The translations under genes were made by a program, and so were the position numbers. A stretch of 64,000 nucleotides of DNA from Microdochium bolleyi (taxonomy: Eukaryota; Ascomycota; Sordariomycetes; Xylariales; Microdochiaceae): positions 1-64,000 of the forward strand of contig KQ964269.1 in the NCBI GenBank assembly GCA_001566295.1, in the 5' to 3' direction. Positions 47,640 through 57,872 of this stretch are shown here, in pieces (within the stretch, counting starts at the first letter, position 1; the number at the start of each line of letters is the position of its first letter). The notes below the pieces were generated by a model. It had not been told where the DNA came from, did not search any database, and worked only from the letters and a program-made list of their open reading frames with translations.

Positions 47640-48143
47640 TGTTTTCGCTAGAAGGACATCCGGCTGATTAGGGGCACCAGGGAGCAGAGTCGTGCGAGGC
47701 AACACATTGTCATTCATGGCGCTGTTCTGGTTGCCTCCTTGTACGAGAAAGTGTATCAAGCGCTGCATTCAATCCCCTTGATAGAAATATGTAAATGTAC
47801 AGACAGAGTTTTACTGAGGCATCTGCATGATGGGGCTAGAATTGTTCTTTCAAAGCGCGAAGGTCGTTCACACATATCATAATGCAGGCGCTCAGTGAGG
47901 CAGGTTTCGCGTTCATCTGCGCTAGAGGATCGGTGTACGCTGCCATCAACATTATAGACGCTTGATTTCAGTGGCACCACGGTGATGCGTTGACCTTGCA
48001 CGAGTGAGCCAGGCCATCGATATGACTGTAGCCCGAGATATACACAAGAGGAACCATATCTAAGCGTCTATCACGATTTTCCCGTTATTTTTTAATCCTT
48101 TCATGTTTTGTCGGTCTCTTGCACCGATTCCGTCCAGCGTTTT
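47640..48143. other. Convergent 3' region between cmc1 and lys1
   Basis: A 504-bp stretch with the two 3' ends. It becomes AT-rich near 48070-48100. No other feature was seen. Confidence 0.55.
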
Positions 48144-49418
48144 CTATTCCTTCAGAGCGCTCGCCGGCAGGGTTCCTACCTTTTCGTCAAACAGCTTCTT
48201 GGCGCCGGCCCAGACGGGGTCATTCTGCCAGTCGTTGAGCTTGAGCAAGTATGGCAGCAGGTCGCCACTAAAGGCCTCGGAAGACTCTCGGGGCAGGAGG
48301 CTGGGCAGGTGGTCAATGCTGATGACGCTGACGGGCGGGTTCTCGACACCGTCCACGGGCACCGTGGGGTTGTCGAATGTAGTGGCGACGGTGTAGATGG
48401 GCACTGAAGGGTGGGTTAGGCAAAGGTTAGCATAGTACTTGCGTGGCACCGAAAGCTGTGTTTGGGCCAGGCTCACCTGGGTTGAAGGGGTTGGTCGTGT
48501 CGGCGGATACATCGCAGACGACGCTGAGCTTGCGGTCAGCATCTTTGAGGCTCTCGCGGTTGACAAAGTGCGGGATCTGAGATGTCAGGTAGATGCAGTT
48601 GACAAAGATGTCGCTGTCGGTGATCTCCTTGAACGGTCCGCCCTTGGCGGTCTCGGCCATGTCCCACTTGACAATGTTGTCGTCAGACACACCGGCCTTC
48701 TTGACCATGTCGACGGCGCCACGGCCGCAGCGGCCGAGCGCGCCGATGACGATGACGCGTGGGGGCTTGCCGCCGTTCTTGGCTTGGCCTGCGGCGATGT
48801 CGGCCTTGACGTCGGACACGAGAGCGTCCTCATTCGGGTAGCTCTCGACACCAGGAAGAGGCTTGCCCGGGTTCGTCAGCTGCCAGGCCCACGTCTTGAG
48901 CGCGAGCGCGGCGCCGCTGAAGCCAGCGGAGTATCCGAAGGCGGCGACACGGCGGCCGCTCGCCGGATCCTGGAGGAACTCAAGGTCGAGCAACGTGCCG
49001 CCGCCGCGGGGGAAGCGGGCGAGGACCGTGTCCCAGCCTCCCTGGCCCTTGTAGCAGTGAGCGAACTGAACGTGGACGTGCTTCAGAGGGACTGGCCATC
49101 GTATGGATCATGTCAGTATCAATTGGTCAACCATTGCCTGCACACAATGGAAGGTGTTGACGTACAAGTCTCCTCCGGAAGCTCCTTCAGCCCGACAATG
49201 ATGTGATCGGCCGGGGCATCGCGCCAGCTGCCGGTCGGAACGAGGGTGGCACCGATCTTGGTGAACTCGTCGTCATCGAATATCCGAACGGGGCTCTTCT
49301 CGACGTTGACAGTATAGCCGGCATCGATCAAGGCCTTGGCAGTGGTCGGTGTGAGAGCGGAACGGTGCTCGAGGTGCTTGTCCTCGGAGCGAAGGTGGAG
49401 GACGGCGGTGGGAGCCAT
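48144..49418 (-). CDS. lys1: Saccharopine dehydrogenase, NAD+, L-lysine-forming (LYS1)
   Basis: Three exons (49418-49166, 49091-48477, 48403-48144) give 375 residues, the normal length. The N-terminus reads Leu-His-Leu-Arg-Ser-Glu...Glu-His-Arg-Ser-Ala-Leu-Thr-Pro, the AlaDh/PNT-type substrate-binding half. Then come Phe-Ala-His-Cys-Tyr-Lys-Gly-Gln and the Rossmann segment Val-Ile-Val-Ile-Gly-Ala-Leu-Gly-Arg-Cys-Gly-Arg-Gly. Asp-Val-Ser-Ala-Asp and Tyr-Leu-Thr-Ser-Gln-Ile-Pro complete the Lys1 pattern. It catalyses the last step of the fungal alpha-aminoadipate pathway, cleaving saccharopine to lysine and 2-oxoglutarate. The C-terminus Ala-Leu-Lys-Glu is not a PTS1, unlike the yeast enzyme, which ends in a peroxisomal signal. 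Confidence 0.95.
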
Positions 49419-49984
49419 GGCTTTGGACGAGTCGAGCTGTGTTGTCTAGGATTCTATTGCGCGGGGCTGGACGTAGTCGGCGTCGCTTGTAAGCACGATG
49501 AAGAAAAGACTTATGCAAGAGACTTGATGTATTATTGCCAACAACAAAAGGCGGAGGGGTACCAATGGGATGGTGATGCCCAGGTGTAAGTGCACTGCAA
49601 TGCGCCTTATCGATAATTGGTTCAAAGGTGGGATGAATCAGACCCGCGAAAATTGATGGCCGATGTCGCAGCACGTCAGAGGGCACATGGTACCTGGTTC
49701 AATCTGCGGGTCCTGAGACTGGGGTTATCCCCATCTCTGACCCTTCATGTTCATTTCTCTCTTGTACTGATATGCTAGCCTCAACGCCTGCATATAAACA
49801 CAGGCTGGAAACGCTTTGTGAACCGGGAGGCAGCAATCGTTCAAGGTGTTCTGCACCTTGAGTATCCCGAGATTAAGAACTGAGCTGATGCTATTCCAAG
49901 ATTGATCAGGTAACCTTGGATCTAACTTCCAGCTCCCCAAGGCCTGTGGCGGACAGATACCCCGGACTGGTGTCAACTACAACA
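49419..49984. other. Intergenic region between lys1 and the FAD monooxygenase gene
   Basis: A 566-bp gap holding the lys1 promoter and the monooxygenase 3' end. A TGAATCA at about 49633 is one base from a CPC-1 site. Nothing else was recognised. Confidence 0.5.
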
Positions 49985-51340
49985 TTACGCCGGTGTGCTT
50001 TCCTGGACTCTTAGACCACCGGTTGGGTTGAGCGTTATTTTTTCCTCTGGCATCAGCGCCAGCCGGTTTCCAAACACTCGTGGCCGTGATAGCATGTTCG
50101 TGTATTCGGACAGGCCCCCCTTGCCTGCCCGCACTGCCGCAACGCCCCTTGGGATCATCTCGCTGTGGTACTCGCTGGTCATGTTCGTGACAGCATCCTT
50201 GTCAGTCGATTCTAATAGCCCGATGGCGTTGCCGAGGCGAATGCCGTCGCGGAATGCCTGCACAGCGCCATCGCCCTTGAACGGCGCACACGTATGCGCA
50301 GCGTCTCCGATCAGTGTGATCCGCCCGGCTGGAATCTCCTCGATCCTGGTGTCCTTGTAGTAAAAGCGGCCCTCGAGTTCTTCAGCTGGTGTCAGCTCGA
50401 TTATACGTCGTCCCCGAGGGTCAATGAGCTTCGTAAGCTCGAGTGCTTTCTGGCGCATGGCCTCGGGGGCCATGTTGAGTTCCTTGAGGGATGGGCCGGC
50501 CTCATACTCGCCAAGCTGCCAGGTGAATCGAGCCGATTTGCCGTCCGGCAGAACTTCCGTCAGCGCACAGTACATGACGTCGAATGTCGGTTCAGCCCGC
50601 GTTGGCATAATACTTGACGCATGTCCAAGCTCTAGTTGTTGTACAAAGTCGTCTCCAGACAGAACGGCCGAGCCATAAATAGCCACACCTTCGAGCCACT
50701 CAGTTTTGGCTTCTCCGAGCAGGCTCTGGCGAACTAAGAGGGTGTCAGCCGTTGGTTCAGATATGTGTGTGCGACAGTGGCCTTACCAAAGCTGTCCACA
50801 CCATCAGCACCCACTACCAGATCACCCGTCGCCGATGTGCCATCTTCAAACGTGACGACAACAGTGTCACCGACTTCCTCTATTTTGGCAGCCTTCTTGC
50901 CGCTTTGGACCGTTAAATTCGTGGAGAGCCACTCCAGCATCTCCAAAGTATTGACGTGGATGAGCGGCGTCCTCGGGGTGTCTTTGACACCCACGCGGGG
51001 GGATCCGCCTATGTAAATACATGATTGTGCCTCAAGTCCTAGCCTGGAGCAGATATCCAGTGTCTGCCTCGCAGGCGGGAGGTCGTCCGGCAACAGGGCA
51101 TCAAATGATTGGATGACACTAAACACGAGTGAGCATTCTCATATGTTAAGGTTTGCGTTCGTAGAATGGGACATACCTATGCAATGTCAACACTTTTGGC
51201 CAGAAGCCAGCGTCTGTCCTTTCGGCTGGGGCTTGCTCAAAAATCTCGAACGAGAGATTCTTCTTGCGGAGGATCTGGGCGAAGAAGAGGCCACCAACGC
51301 CCGCCCCGATGATGAGAACGTGCGGCTTGGCAGGCGACAT
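49985..51340 (-). CDS. FAD-dependent monooxygenase (PHBH-fold family)
   Basis: Three exons (51340-51177, 51118-50787, 50733-49985) give 414 residues. The Rossmann motif Ile-Gly-Ala-Gly-Val-Gly-Gly is near residues 10-17. The Asp-Gly motif Gly-Ala-Asp-Gly-Val-Asp-Ser-Phe lies before the second intron, and Ile-Gly-Asp-Ala-Ala-His-Thr-Cys-Ala-Pro-Phe-Lys-Gly-Asp-Gly is in the FAD-ribityl-binding position. These define flavin hydroxylases of the p-hydroxybenzoate hydroxylase fold, which use NAD(P)H and oxygen. The N-terminus has no signal peptide, so it is likely cytosolic. It stands alone, without polyketide, peptide or terpene synthase genes nearby, so its substrate (a phenolic degradation intermediate or a secondary metabolite) is open. 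Both introns are 53-58 bp. Confidence 0.85.
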
Positions 51341-54149
51341 GACTGCTCGAATACAACACTGGCAGATCGTGGCGGCCGTCTAGAACAGGACTGATGGCTG
51401 ATGAGATGAAGAGTGGCCGAGGAGTGTCCTCGGGGGCAACTATGCTATGCTCTGGACGATTGTACACGAGAGATGCAGGGCACGGGATTTAAACCGCAGG
51501 GCAGCAGCTGTCGGCGGGAGGATCCACCGTCCGCATACCTTGGCTTGGGTAGGTCGCATCAGTGAACGGCAGGCGCAGGGATGGTGGCTCGGGTTGTCTT
51601 GGTCTAGGCCGGGCTGGGCTGGAGCCGCGTCCAGCGACGTGGTGCGGAATACGGATAGAGCTGATCTGATCGTCACAGGAGTGCCATGTTGAACCGATCC
51701 GGAGCCACCCCAGGCAGCGTACCTGAATGTGTCCTGGAACTCTCGTCACTCGCGGATTACCTTGGTCGGACATCTGACACTCGCCCCCAAACTCGACACA
51801 GCTTCCGATGGAAAACTTGGGTGTATGCGGGTGAAGGGGGTTCCCTGGGCGCCGGCGACCGTAGACGCTAGCCGGGTTAGAGCAAGCCTACGTGCAATAC
51901 GCATGACTATGCGCAGCCCACGGCGCACTTCAGGTCTGCCTGCAAAGATTGTTCAATAAAGACAGGGCTGTTGACACGGCAAACCCGAGGCGGCAGGCAA
52001 GAGCTCGTCCGGATCCTACCACACACATCCCCGGAAGCAGGGTCCGGCGCGGCAGGGCACGAGGTCTCGGCGTCTCAGGGGGTTTGTCAAGACCATCGGA
52101 ACTGTCCTTAATTAATTAGTCGCTCGGTCAGTCGCCAACGGCAGTACCCCAGTGCTCTCTTTGCCGCTTCTCTGGAAAGGCCAGCCCCTGTCAGTTGTCC
52201 CGCCTCCAGTGATTGTGATATGCTGCTTTGCCGTTTTGATCTGCTGTTTGCTGCTGATGCCTACCTACCTAGGTAGGTACCTAGGTACTTTAGTAAGTAG
52301 GTATGGAGAGTAGAGGAAACTCCCGAGTAAGCAGACCAACTCCAGCAAACGCTCTGGGGTTGCCCACACCTGCTAGTTACCTAGCTAGCGGTGCTCCCCA
52401 CCACAAGCGGAGTTGCAGGAGTGAGGAGTCGTCTTTGCGAGTGGTCTTTGGTGGCTTCCACGGCCTCGCTGCATTGCAGCCTGGAGCATCCTTCTGTGGT
52501 GCACAAGCTGCAGCTGCCGAGCTTCTGGTTTCGGAGTTCGATTGGCCCAGCATGGGTGCCGTCCCTGGCAGGACATCTCTGTCCGAACCAACTGGCCACG
52601 CGCATGCACGAGTCATGGCCGTGGGTGCCTCGTTGGTGCCGGGATCCATTGCGAGCGAGCGGTGGATGGACCTCCCTGATGCACGGTCATTTGTTATCAG
52701 CGGCAGTGCAGCACGGTGCCGCCCGGCAGCAGACAGAAGCTACGGTTCACACAATATACACCCTGAATGACCAGAAGGCAAGGAAGGTACGTCCCTTGAG
52801 GTGGTCATGGTCCCTCTCGAACCTGGGTGACTGGCCCGACACTCGCGTGGCGTGCGAAAGCTGTTCCTGTGGACACAACGAGACCATGACGGAGCTAAAG
52901 TGGTCTTGTTGGCCTGTCCAGCCGCTCGAGCCGTTCTCGCCGTTGAGCCGCTCGATTATTGATGGTATCGCAATTCCGCTCGCATGGGTACATGTAGGTA
53001 GCTTGTCAGCTGCATGGGTGTTGAAAATGAAGTTGCCCGGGGGGTTTTCCGATCGCCCGGTACTGTGGGTGCCGTCGTGGTTTATCATACCACAAGGACA
53101 GACGAGCGGCATTCGCGGGAGAAGTGGACAAAATCGGTCTGGGCTGTCCTGGGTGCCCACCTCGCCCACCTCGCCCACCCTGCTGAAAAGACTCCTGCGC
53201 TCAAGGTGCGCCATGTCAAGGCCGGGGCAATGGCGACCGTCGCTCAGATTGGACGAGATCCAGATGCTGGCCGGCAAGGATGTGGCTGTGATTGAGTCGA
53301 GCGCTGTCCAACTGGGAAGCATCCCGGTATCGCTACGGATGAGGCCAAGTCGTGCTTTCCGCGGGACGTTCCAAGGCTTGGGTGGGACCGTGGGACTTGG
53401 AAGACTTTCACTCTGGACCAGACAGACACGGGAAAGGTGTGAGCGAGAAGGTGCACGGTCGCAGCTTCCCGATGGCCGCCATAATTCTTCCTGCCACTGG
53501 TACTATCCCGTCCACGGGCTGTGCCCCTGGCCATGGTGCTGCATCAACATCGTCATCGTCGTCGTCGCCGCTGCAGAGGGCAGGAGCCGGGGTCTCTTCT
53601 CTGCAGTCCGCAAGTCGCATCAAGATGCCTTCACCTTTACATCATGCGGGACACTGCGCAGATGCGAGCGAGCCTTCCCCGCTCGACCAGGTCGGCCGTA
53701 GGCTGCAGTTGCAGCAGCTTGGCGAGCTCGGCGAGCTCGGTTGCTACGGAGTGCGCCTTTGGCTCGCTTGCCTCGACGAGGCGGGCAGCCAGTCTAGTGA
53801 CCCTGGGCCCATCCTTTTCCCAGCCATCCCACAGGGCCGCCCCTGCCAGCTGCAACTCTATTCTGCGCGCGAGGTTCCCGGTTTGCGCCCAGACAATGCC
53901 ATCGTCTTGCCCTGATGGGCAAGGTGTGACGGGGCCTGGCGCGTTCCTAGTGCCCGCGTGGCTGGCTCACGTCATGTCGTCATCCTTACCACATCGCAGA
54001 CTGCACGCACAATGGTGGGTGGTGGGCACCGCTGATCGATCAAGACGGTCATAAGAAATAGAGTTGGCCCGTCGCACCCCGTCGCCAGCCTCGTTTGGTG
54101 CTGTTAGCGACTCTCTTTCTCCTGCTCGCAAAAACACCACATTTTCACC
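51341..54149. other. Gene-poor 2.8-kb region with ACCT/AGGT palindromes
   Basis: No gene can be supported. A plus-strand frame stays open over 52391-53701 but starts without an ATG, is rich in Trp, Ser, Arg and Cys, and resembles no family. Nested palindromes at 52262-52288 are listed separately. The last 150 bp form the leader of the gene at 54150. Confidence 0.5.
52262..52288. repeat. Nested ACCT/AGGT palindromes
   Basis: TACCTACCTAGGTAGGTA (52262-52279) is a perfect 18-bp palindrome, and GTACCTAGGTAC (52277-52288) a 12-bp one that overlaps it. Degenerate GTA/GTAGG copies continue to about 52303. Confidence 0.9.
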
Positions 54150-54716
54150 ATGGCCCCGTTACAGTATCTCGAGGCCGTCCGCAGTGCCATTATCGAGCAT
54201 GTCGTCGAGCCGACCACAACGACTCTCCAGGCTGCCACTAGGGTCGTCGCCGCCCGCCAGGTCACAACCACCATTGTCTCGGAGCCAGTCGTCGTCGACA
54301 ACGGCTTGTCTGGAGGCGCAATTGCCGGCATCGTCATCGGCTCCATCGCCGGGTTTCTCCTCATCTGCTGGATCATCCGCGCCTGCATGAATTGGGGTCG
54401 GCCTGGTGAATGGGGCACAACCTTTGAGCCAGACCACGAAAAGCCTGCCCGTCGTCGCCGTGGCCCAGACTACCGCTACCACCATGAGACCCATGGAGGA
54501 CACCGCTCACGCTCGCGACACTCTCACCACTCTCACCGCAGCCCTAGGAGGTCCGTCGAAATGCGCGATGTCTACTACGCCCGCGAGACACAGCCTCAGC
54601 GCATGCCCTCGCGCGGCCGCAGTCCCCGCGAGCCTCCTGCCGTCTATCAGGTCCGCCCTGAGGCCAATGCCAGAGACGCCCGCCGCGCGAGTCGTGGCTC
54701 TCGATACTACTCTTGA
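54150..54716 (+). CDS. Small single-pass membrane protein with Arg/His/Ser-rich tail
   Basis: A single-exon frame of 188 residues. The first 55 residues are polar with a Thr run and no clear signal peptide. A Gly/Ile/Ala-rich transmembrane helix spans about 56-79. The C-terminal 110 residues are rich in Arg, His, Ser and Pro, including an Arg/Ser/His repeat-like patch at about 118-135 and an Arg-Gly-Ser-Arg-Tyr-Tyr-Ser end. Codon usage and the clean TM-plus-basic-tail layout support a real gene. I recall similar short hypothetical proteins in filamentous fungi, but none with a known role. It may be an extracytosolic N-terminus type Ib protein. Confidence 0.65.
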   Translation: MAPLQYLEAVRSAIIEHVVEPTTTTLQAATRVVAARQVTTTIVSEPVVVDNGLSGGAIAGIVIGSIAGFLLICWIIRACMNWGRPGEWGTTFEPDHEKPARRRRGPDYRYHHETHGGHRSRSRHSHHSHRSPRRSVEMRDVYYARETQPQRMPSRGRSPREPPAVYQVRPEANARDARRASRGSRYYS

Positions 54717-55162
54717 GATGGCATCGGCGAACACCAAGCATATGATCGCTGACAGTCAAGTAAGGCGGCTGGACGGCGAACTGTAAATTAGAACTCGATA
54801 CGGGTTTCACGCTTACGTGGAAATCGGGACGAAGTACGGCAGAATCTTGGGACACGTACGGGAGACATTCCATTGGAAGGATTTTGTTCCTCTTTGTGCC
54901 AACAAGCGCTGCGGCAAGGCGTTGGAGCTCTTGCTTTAAATCATATTTACGAATGACGATTACTACCAATATACAACGGCCGCAAATACGTTATCAGTTC
55001 AGTCATGTCATTGTCGAGGCCCACGATGAAAAGGAGCTCAGCATCATAACCATGTTGTGAAGGCAGCCACTATCGCGCAGCTGCATCGGGCGGTCAGACC
55101 GAAATTGAATGGCGGCGAGCACCTGTCGACTATCATTGCCTGCCCGAGGTTCCTGGAAAACT
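54717..55162. other. Convergent 3' region
   Basis: A 446-bp stretch between two converging genes. No feature was recognised. Confidence 0.55.
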
Positions 55163-56608
55163 TCATGGCCCGTTTTCTCTAATGACACTCACGACGCGTA
55201 TCCTATTCTCTCCGGGTGCCTTTTCCCGATTCAGCACGTCCTCGAGCTCCGCGCACCATCTCAACGTCAACCGCTTCTGCTCCAGTCCTGCGCCATCATC
55301 ATTGTCGTCGTTCTCTTGCTCACCTGCGGGAATTCCAGCATCAGCAGCAGAAGCTGTGACCACGGGCATAGTCGAGCACAGCTCGACCTCGAGCTGCCTG
55401 AGCCCCTTGAGCAAGGCGAGCCCCTGCGTGATCCAGGGCGTGGGGTTGCCGTGCTTGTCTAGTACTCCGATGATCCCGTGGGGCGTGGTGAGTTTGCATG
55501 CCTCATCAATGTGGCCACCATCATGACCACTGCTACTGCTGGTTCCGTGTAACAATGTACTTGGCTGCTGCTGCTGCGGATGCCACGTCTCTCCCGCGTC
55601 GCCGAAGCCGGTTGCCGTGTCCCACGCCGCGCCGAACCACACCCGCTGCGCAGCCATGACCTTGAGCCGCAGGCCGCGCAGCCCGTCGGCCCAGCACACG
55701 CACAGCCGGCTCCAGTCCGTCACGTAGGCATGACTCGTAGGACCAAAAGCAGCAGATGACGAAGGGCGCTGCTGGTGCCGCTGCCCTGGCGAGAGATACA
55801 CGGCCTCGAGCTCCTTGGACAGCAGCTCGACTCTGGCCCACCGAACCGCCGTGTTCTGCCAGCTGTCCAGCCTGCCCGCGAGCATGGTGGCCGAGAGGAG
55901 GCCCGAGGAGAACCATGTCAGGCAGGCGAACTCGTTCTCCTCGAACGGCAGAGTGCGGCACTCGGCGTACACAGCGCGGGAGGTGAGGAGCAGGGCCGTG
56001 GGGAGCTTCGCAGAGGGCCGATTGGAGGGGAGAAGTCGTGCTGGGGGCCGGCCACGACGCTGGTTACAGTGTATCGTGACTTGCTTTTCTGGGTGGTTCA
56101 GCAGGCTGGGACAGTTGGCGCTGGGAAGCAGATCTTCTAGGTCGCAGCGGTCCGAATGACTTGATGGTGCTGCATCATCCCTGTTTGCTTCGGAAAATGT
56201 GGACGATGTCGGCGATGAGATGTCAGTACTGTCTGTCTCATGCGTTGATGTGGGCGACGTCCCCATCACCCCGTCGCTCGCCACCGGAGAGTAGCTAGAT
56301 TTGTCAGGATACCGACCGAGTCCTACACCATATTCTGTCTGGCGAACTCGCAGTTCACGGGTTATGTACGGCTTTGCAGGCGGCATCGGGTACCATGACA
56401 TCGTCTGCGCCAGTTCGAGCGTCGGTTGCGTCCTATGCACGAGGCGATAGATCTGCAGGCGGATCTCGATGGGAAGCTGCATGAATGAGAAGGTTTGATC
56501 TTGACGACTGTCGGACTCGTAGTCACCGCGGCTGCTCAGAGGCTGGAAGGTTGTGTCTGTGTCTGCGGGCATTGCTGCTTCACGTTCTGTGGATCGAGAC
56601 CGTGCCAT
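55163..56608 (-). CDS. F-box-like protein (fungal DUF7730/2EXR type)
   Basis: A single-exon gene of 481 residues. After a 40-residue Ser/Arg-rich start it has Phe-Met-Gln-Leu-Pro-Ile-Glu-Ile-Arg-Leu-Gln-Ile-Tyr-Arg-Leu-Val at about 42-57. That segment is the hallmark of the fungal F-box-like/2EXR family. A Ser/Thr linker follows, then Ala-Leu-Leu-Leu-Thr-Ser-Arg-Ala-Val-Tyr-Ala-Glu-Cys, which is the second conserved block of these proteins. The rest contains a Gln run and an acidic Asn/Asp patch. These proteins are numerous in Pezizomycotina and their function is unknown; an SCF role is only inferred. The ATG at 56608 is the first in frame; upstream sequence is open but lacks one. Confidence 0.75.
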   Translation of the reverse strand: MARSRSTEREAAMPADTDTTFQPLSSRGDYESDSRQDQTFSFMQLPIEIRLQIYRLVHRTQPTLELAQTMSWYPMPPAKPYITRELRVRQTEYGVGLGRYPDKSSYSPVASDGVMGTSPTSTHETDSTDISSPTSSTFSEANRDDAAPSSHSDRCDLEDLLPSANCPSLLNHPEKQVTIHCNQRRGRPPARLLPSNRPSAKLPTALLLTSRAVYAECRTLPFEENEFACLTWFSSGLLSATMLAGRLDSWQNTAVRWARVELLSKELEAVYLSPGQRHQQRPSSSAAFGPTSHAYVTDWSRLCVCWADGLRGLRLKVMAAQRVWFGAAWDTATGFGDAGETWHPQQQQPSTLLHGTSSSSGHDGGHIDEACKLTTPHGIIGVLDKHGNPTPWITQGLALLKGLRQLEVELCSTMPVVTASAADAGIPAGEQENDDNDDGAGLEQKRLTLRWCAELEDVLNREKAPGENRIRVVSVIRENGP

Positions 56609-57872
56609 ATGAGATTCGCGTGGTCGACTGCTCTCCAATTTCACGTCACCAGAGGAGTGCTGATCATGCTGTCGAGCAGCACAGAGATCCAAAGTCCCCT
56701 CCGTCACTTCGAACACCTCGCGGCAGGCTTGGAACTACCGTATGAACAAAATCCCAAGTCACGGGCGAACCCTTTAAGGCTGTGCCACCGCTGAATCGAC
56801 TATCCGAGTACGTTGCCTCGACGTTTCTTGTGCCAGTTGTTTTGTGCCTCATGCAAGTTTGAGTTGTAACCAGGCTCTTTGTTATGCGAGGTGTCTAAAG
56901 AAACCCCAATATGAGCAAGCAAACATATCAGATAGAGGGTGGGATAAACAAAACAAGCAGAAATCCCGCGCAACGCGAGTGTTTGCTTACAGCATGTATT
57001 ACACAGACTTGTGCCCTGATATTTTACTAGAGCCGCAATGATAGATAGCGCCGGTTGTGCGCAAGTCGTGTCACACAAACCGCGCGTCGAGTGCTCAAGT
57101 GCTCGGTGGTTTCGAGGCTGCCGGTAGCAGGTCCGAGTGTTGTACACCGTGAGCTGCGTTACTGCGTGTCTACGTATTCGCGAATGATGGGCCCTGATAG
57201 TTGCGTTTCAACACTCCAGGAAAAATCGGAAAGAAGCGAGCAAAAAGTTCCAGGTCAGCATGGCGAGGTGATCGCTAAGAGACATGAGGACTTCAGATTC
57301 TTAGCACAGGACACAAGCCATGGGCACGATGTCCTCTTCCTCATTCGTAGCTGAACCTGGGTGACTTGGAGAACAGACACGGGCTGATCTAGCGTGGCGA
57401 CTGGCTGGAGCTGAAGTTCAGCCTCGAGTTGCCGGGAAACCTTCAATGAAGGTGGTGAGTTCCAGCCGCACCCGATCACGGGCGTCAGCACAGCAAGCAC
57501 AGGACATTGTAGCCTGTCGAGACACAGAGACTTGTCAGCTGCGCGCTCACTGTACGTGTATCACGTCGCAACCCCGTTTGGATCTATGACGGTATTCTGC
57601 CAATGCTGTCGGGGATTCGTGTAAGCTGACAGGTGGGGGTTCTGGATTGGTCGAGCTGCAGACAGACTACAGCTCGGCTGACAACCTGTGATTCGTCTGC
57701 CACTCCAGGAACGATCCCAGATGCTTCTGCTGACGGCTTTCATCGTCCCGAAATTTAAAGTCATAGTGATCGCCACAACTTGCTAGAGCATGTTGAACAC
57801 CATGCAACCAAGTCCCTCAAGGCAATATTCTTGAGCCACCGCGATGTATTCGAGATAATATAAAACCAGAGA
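56609..57872. other. Intergenic region between F-box-like gene and med8
   Basis: About 1.26 kb, AT-rich at 56840-57040. No gene, RNA or repeat was recognised. Confidence 0.5.

Noticed and set aside
52391..53701. Plus-strand open frame of 436 codons
   Set aside because: It starts with a non-ATG codon, is rich in Trp, Cys, Arg and Ser, and shows no domain. GC-rich DNA gives such frames by chance. Kept only as a possible relic under findings.
49985..54716. Secondary-metabolite cluster
   Set aside because: Only one oxidase-type enzyme is present; there is no synthase, transporter or cluster regulator around it.
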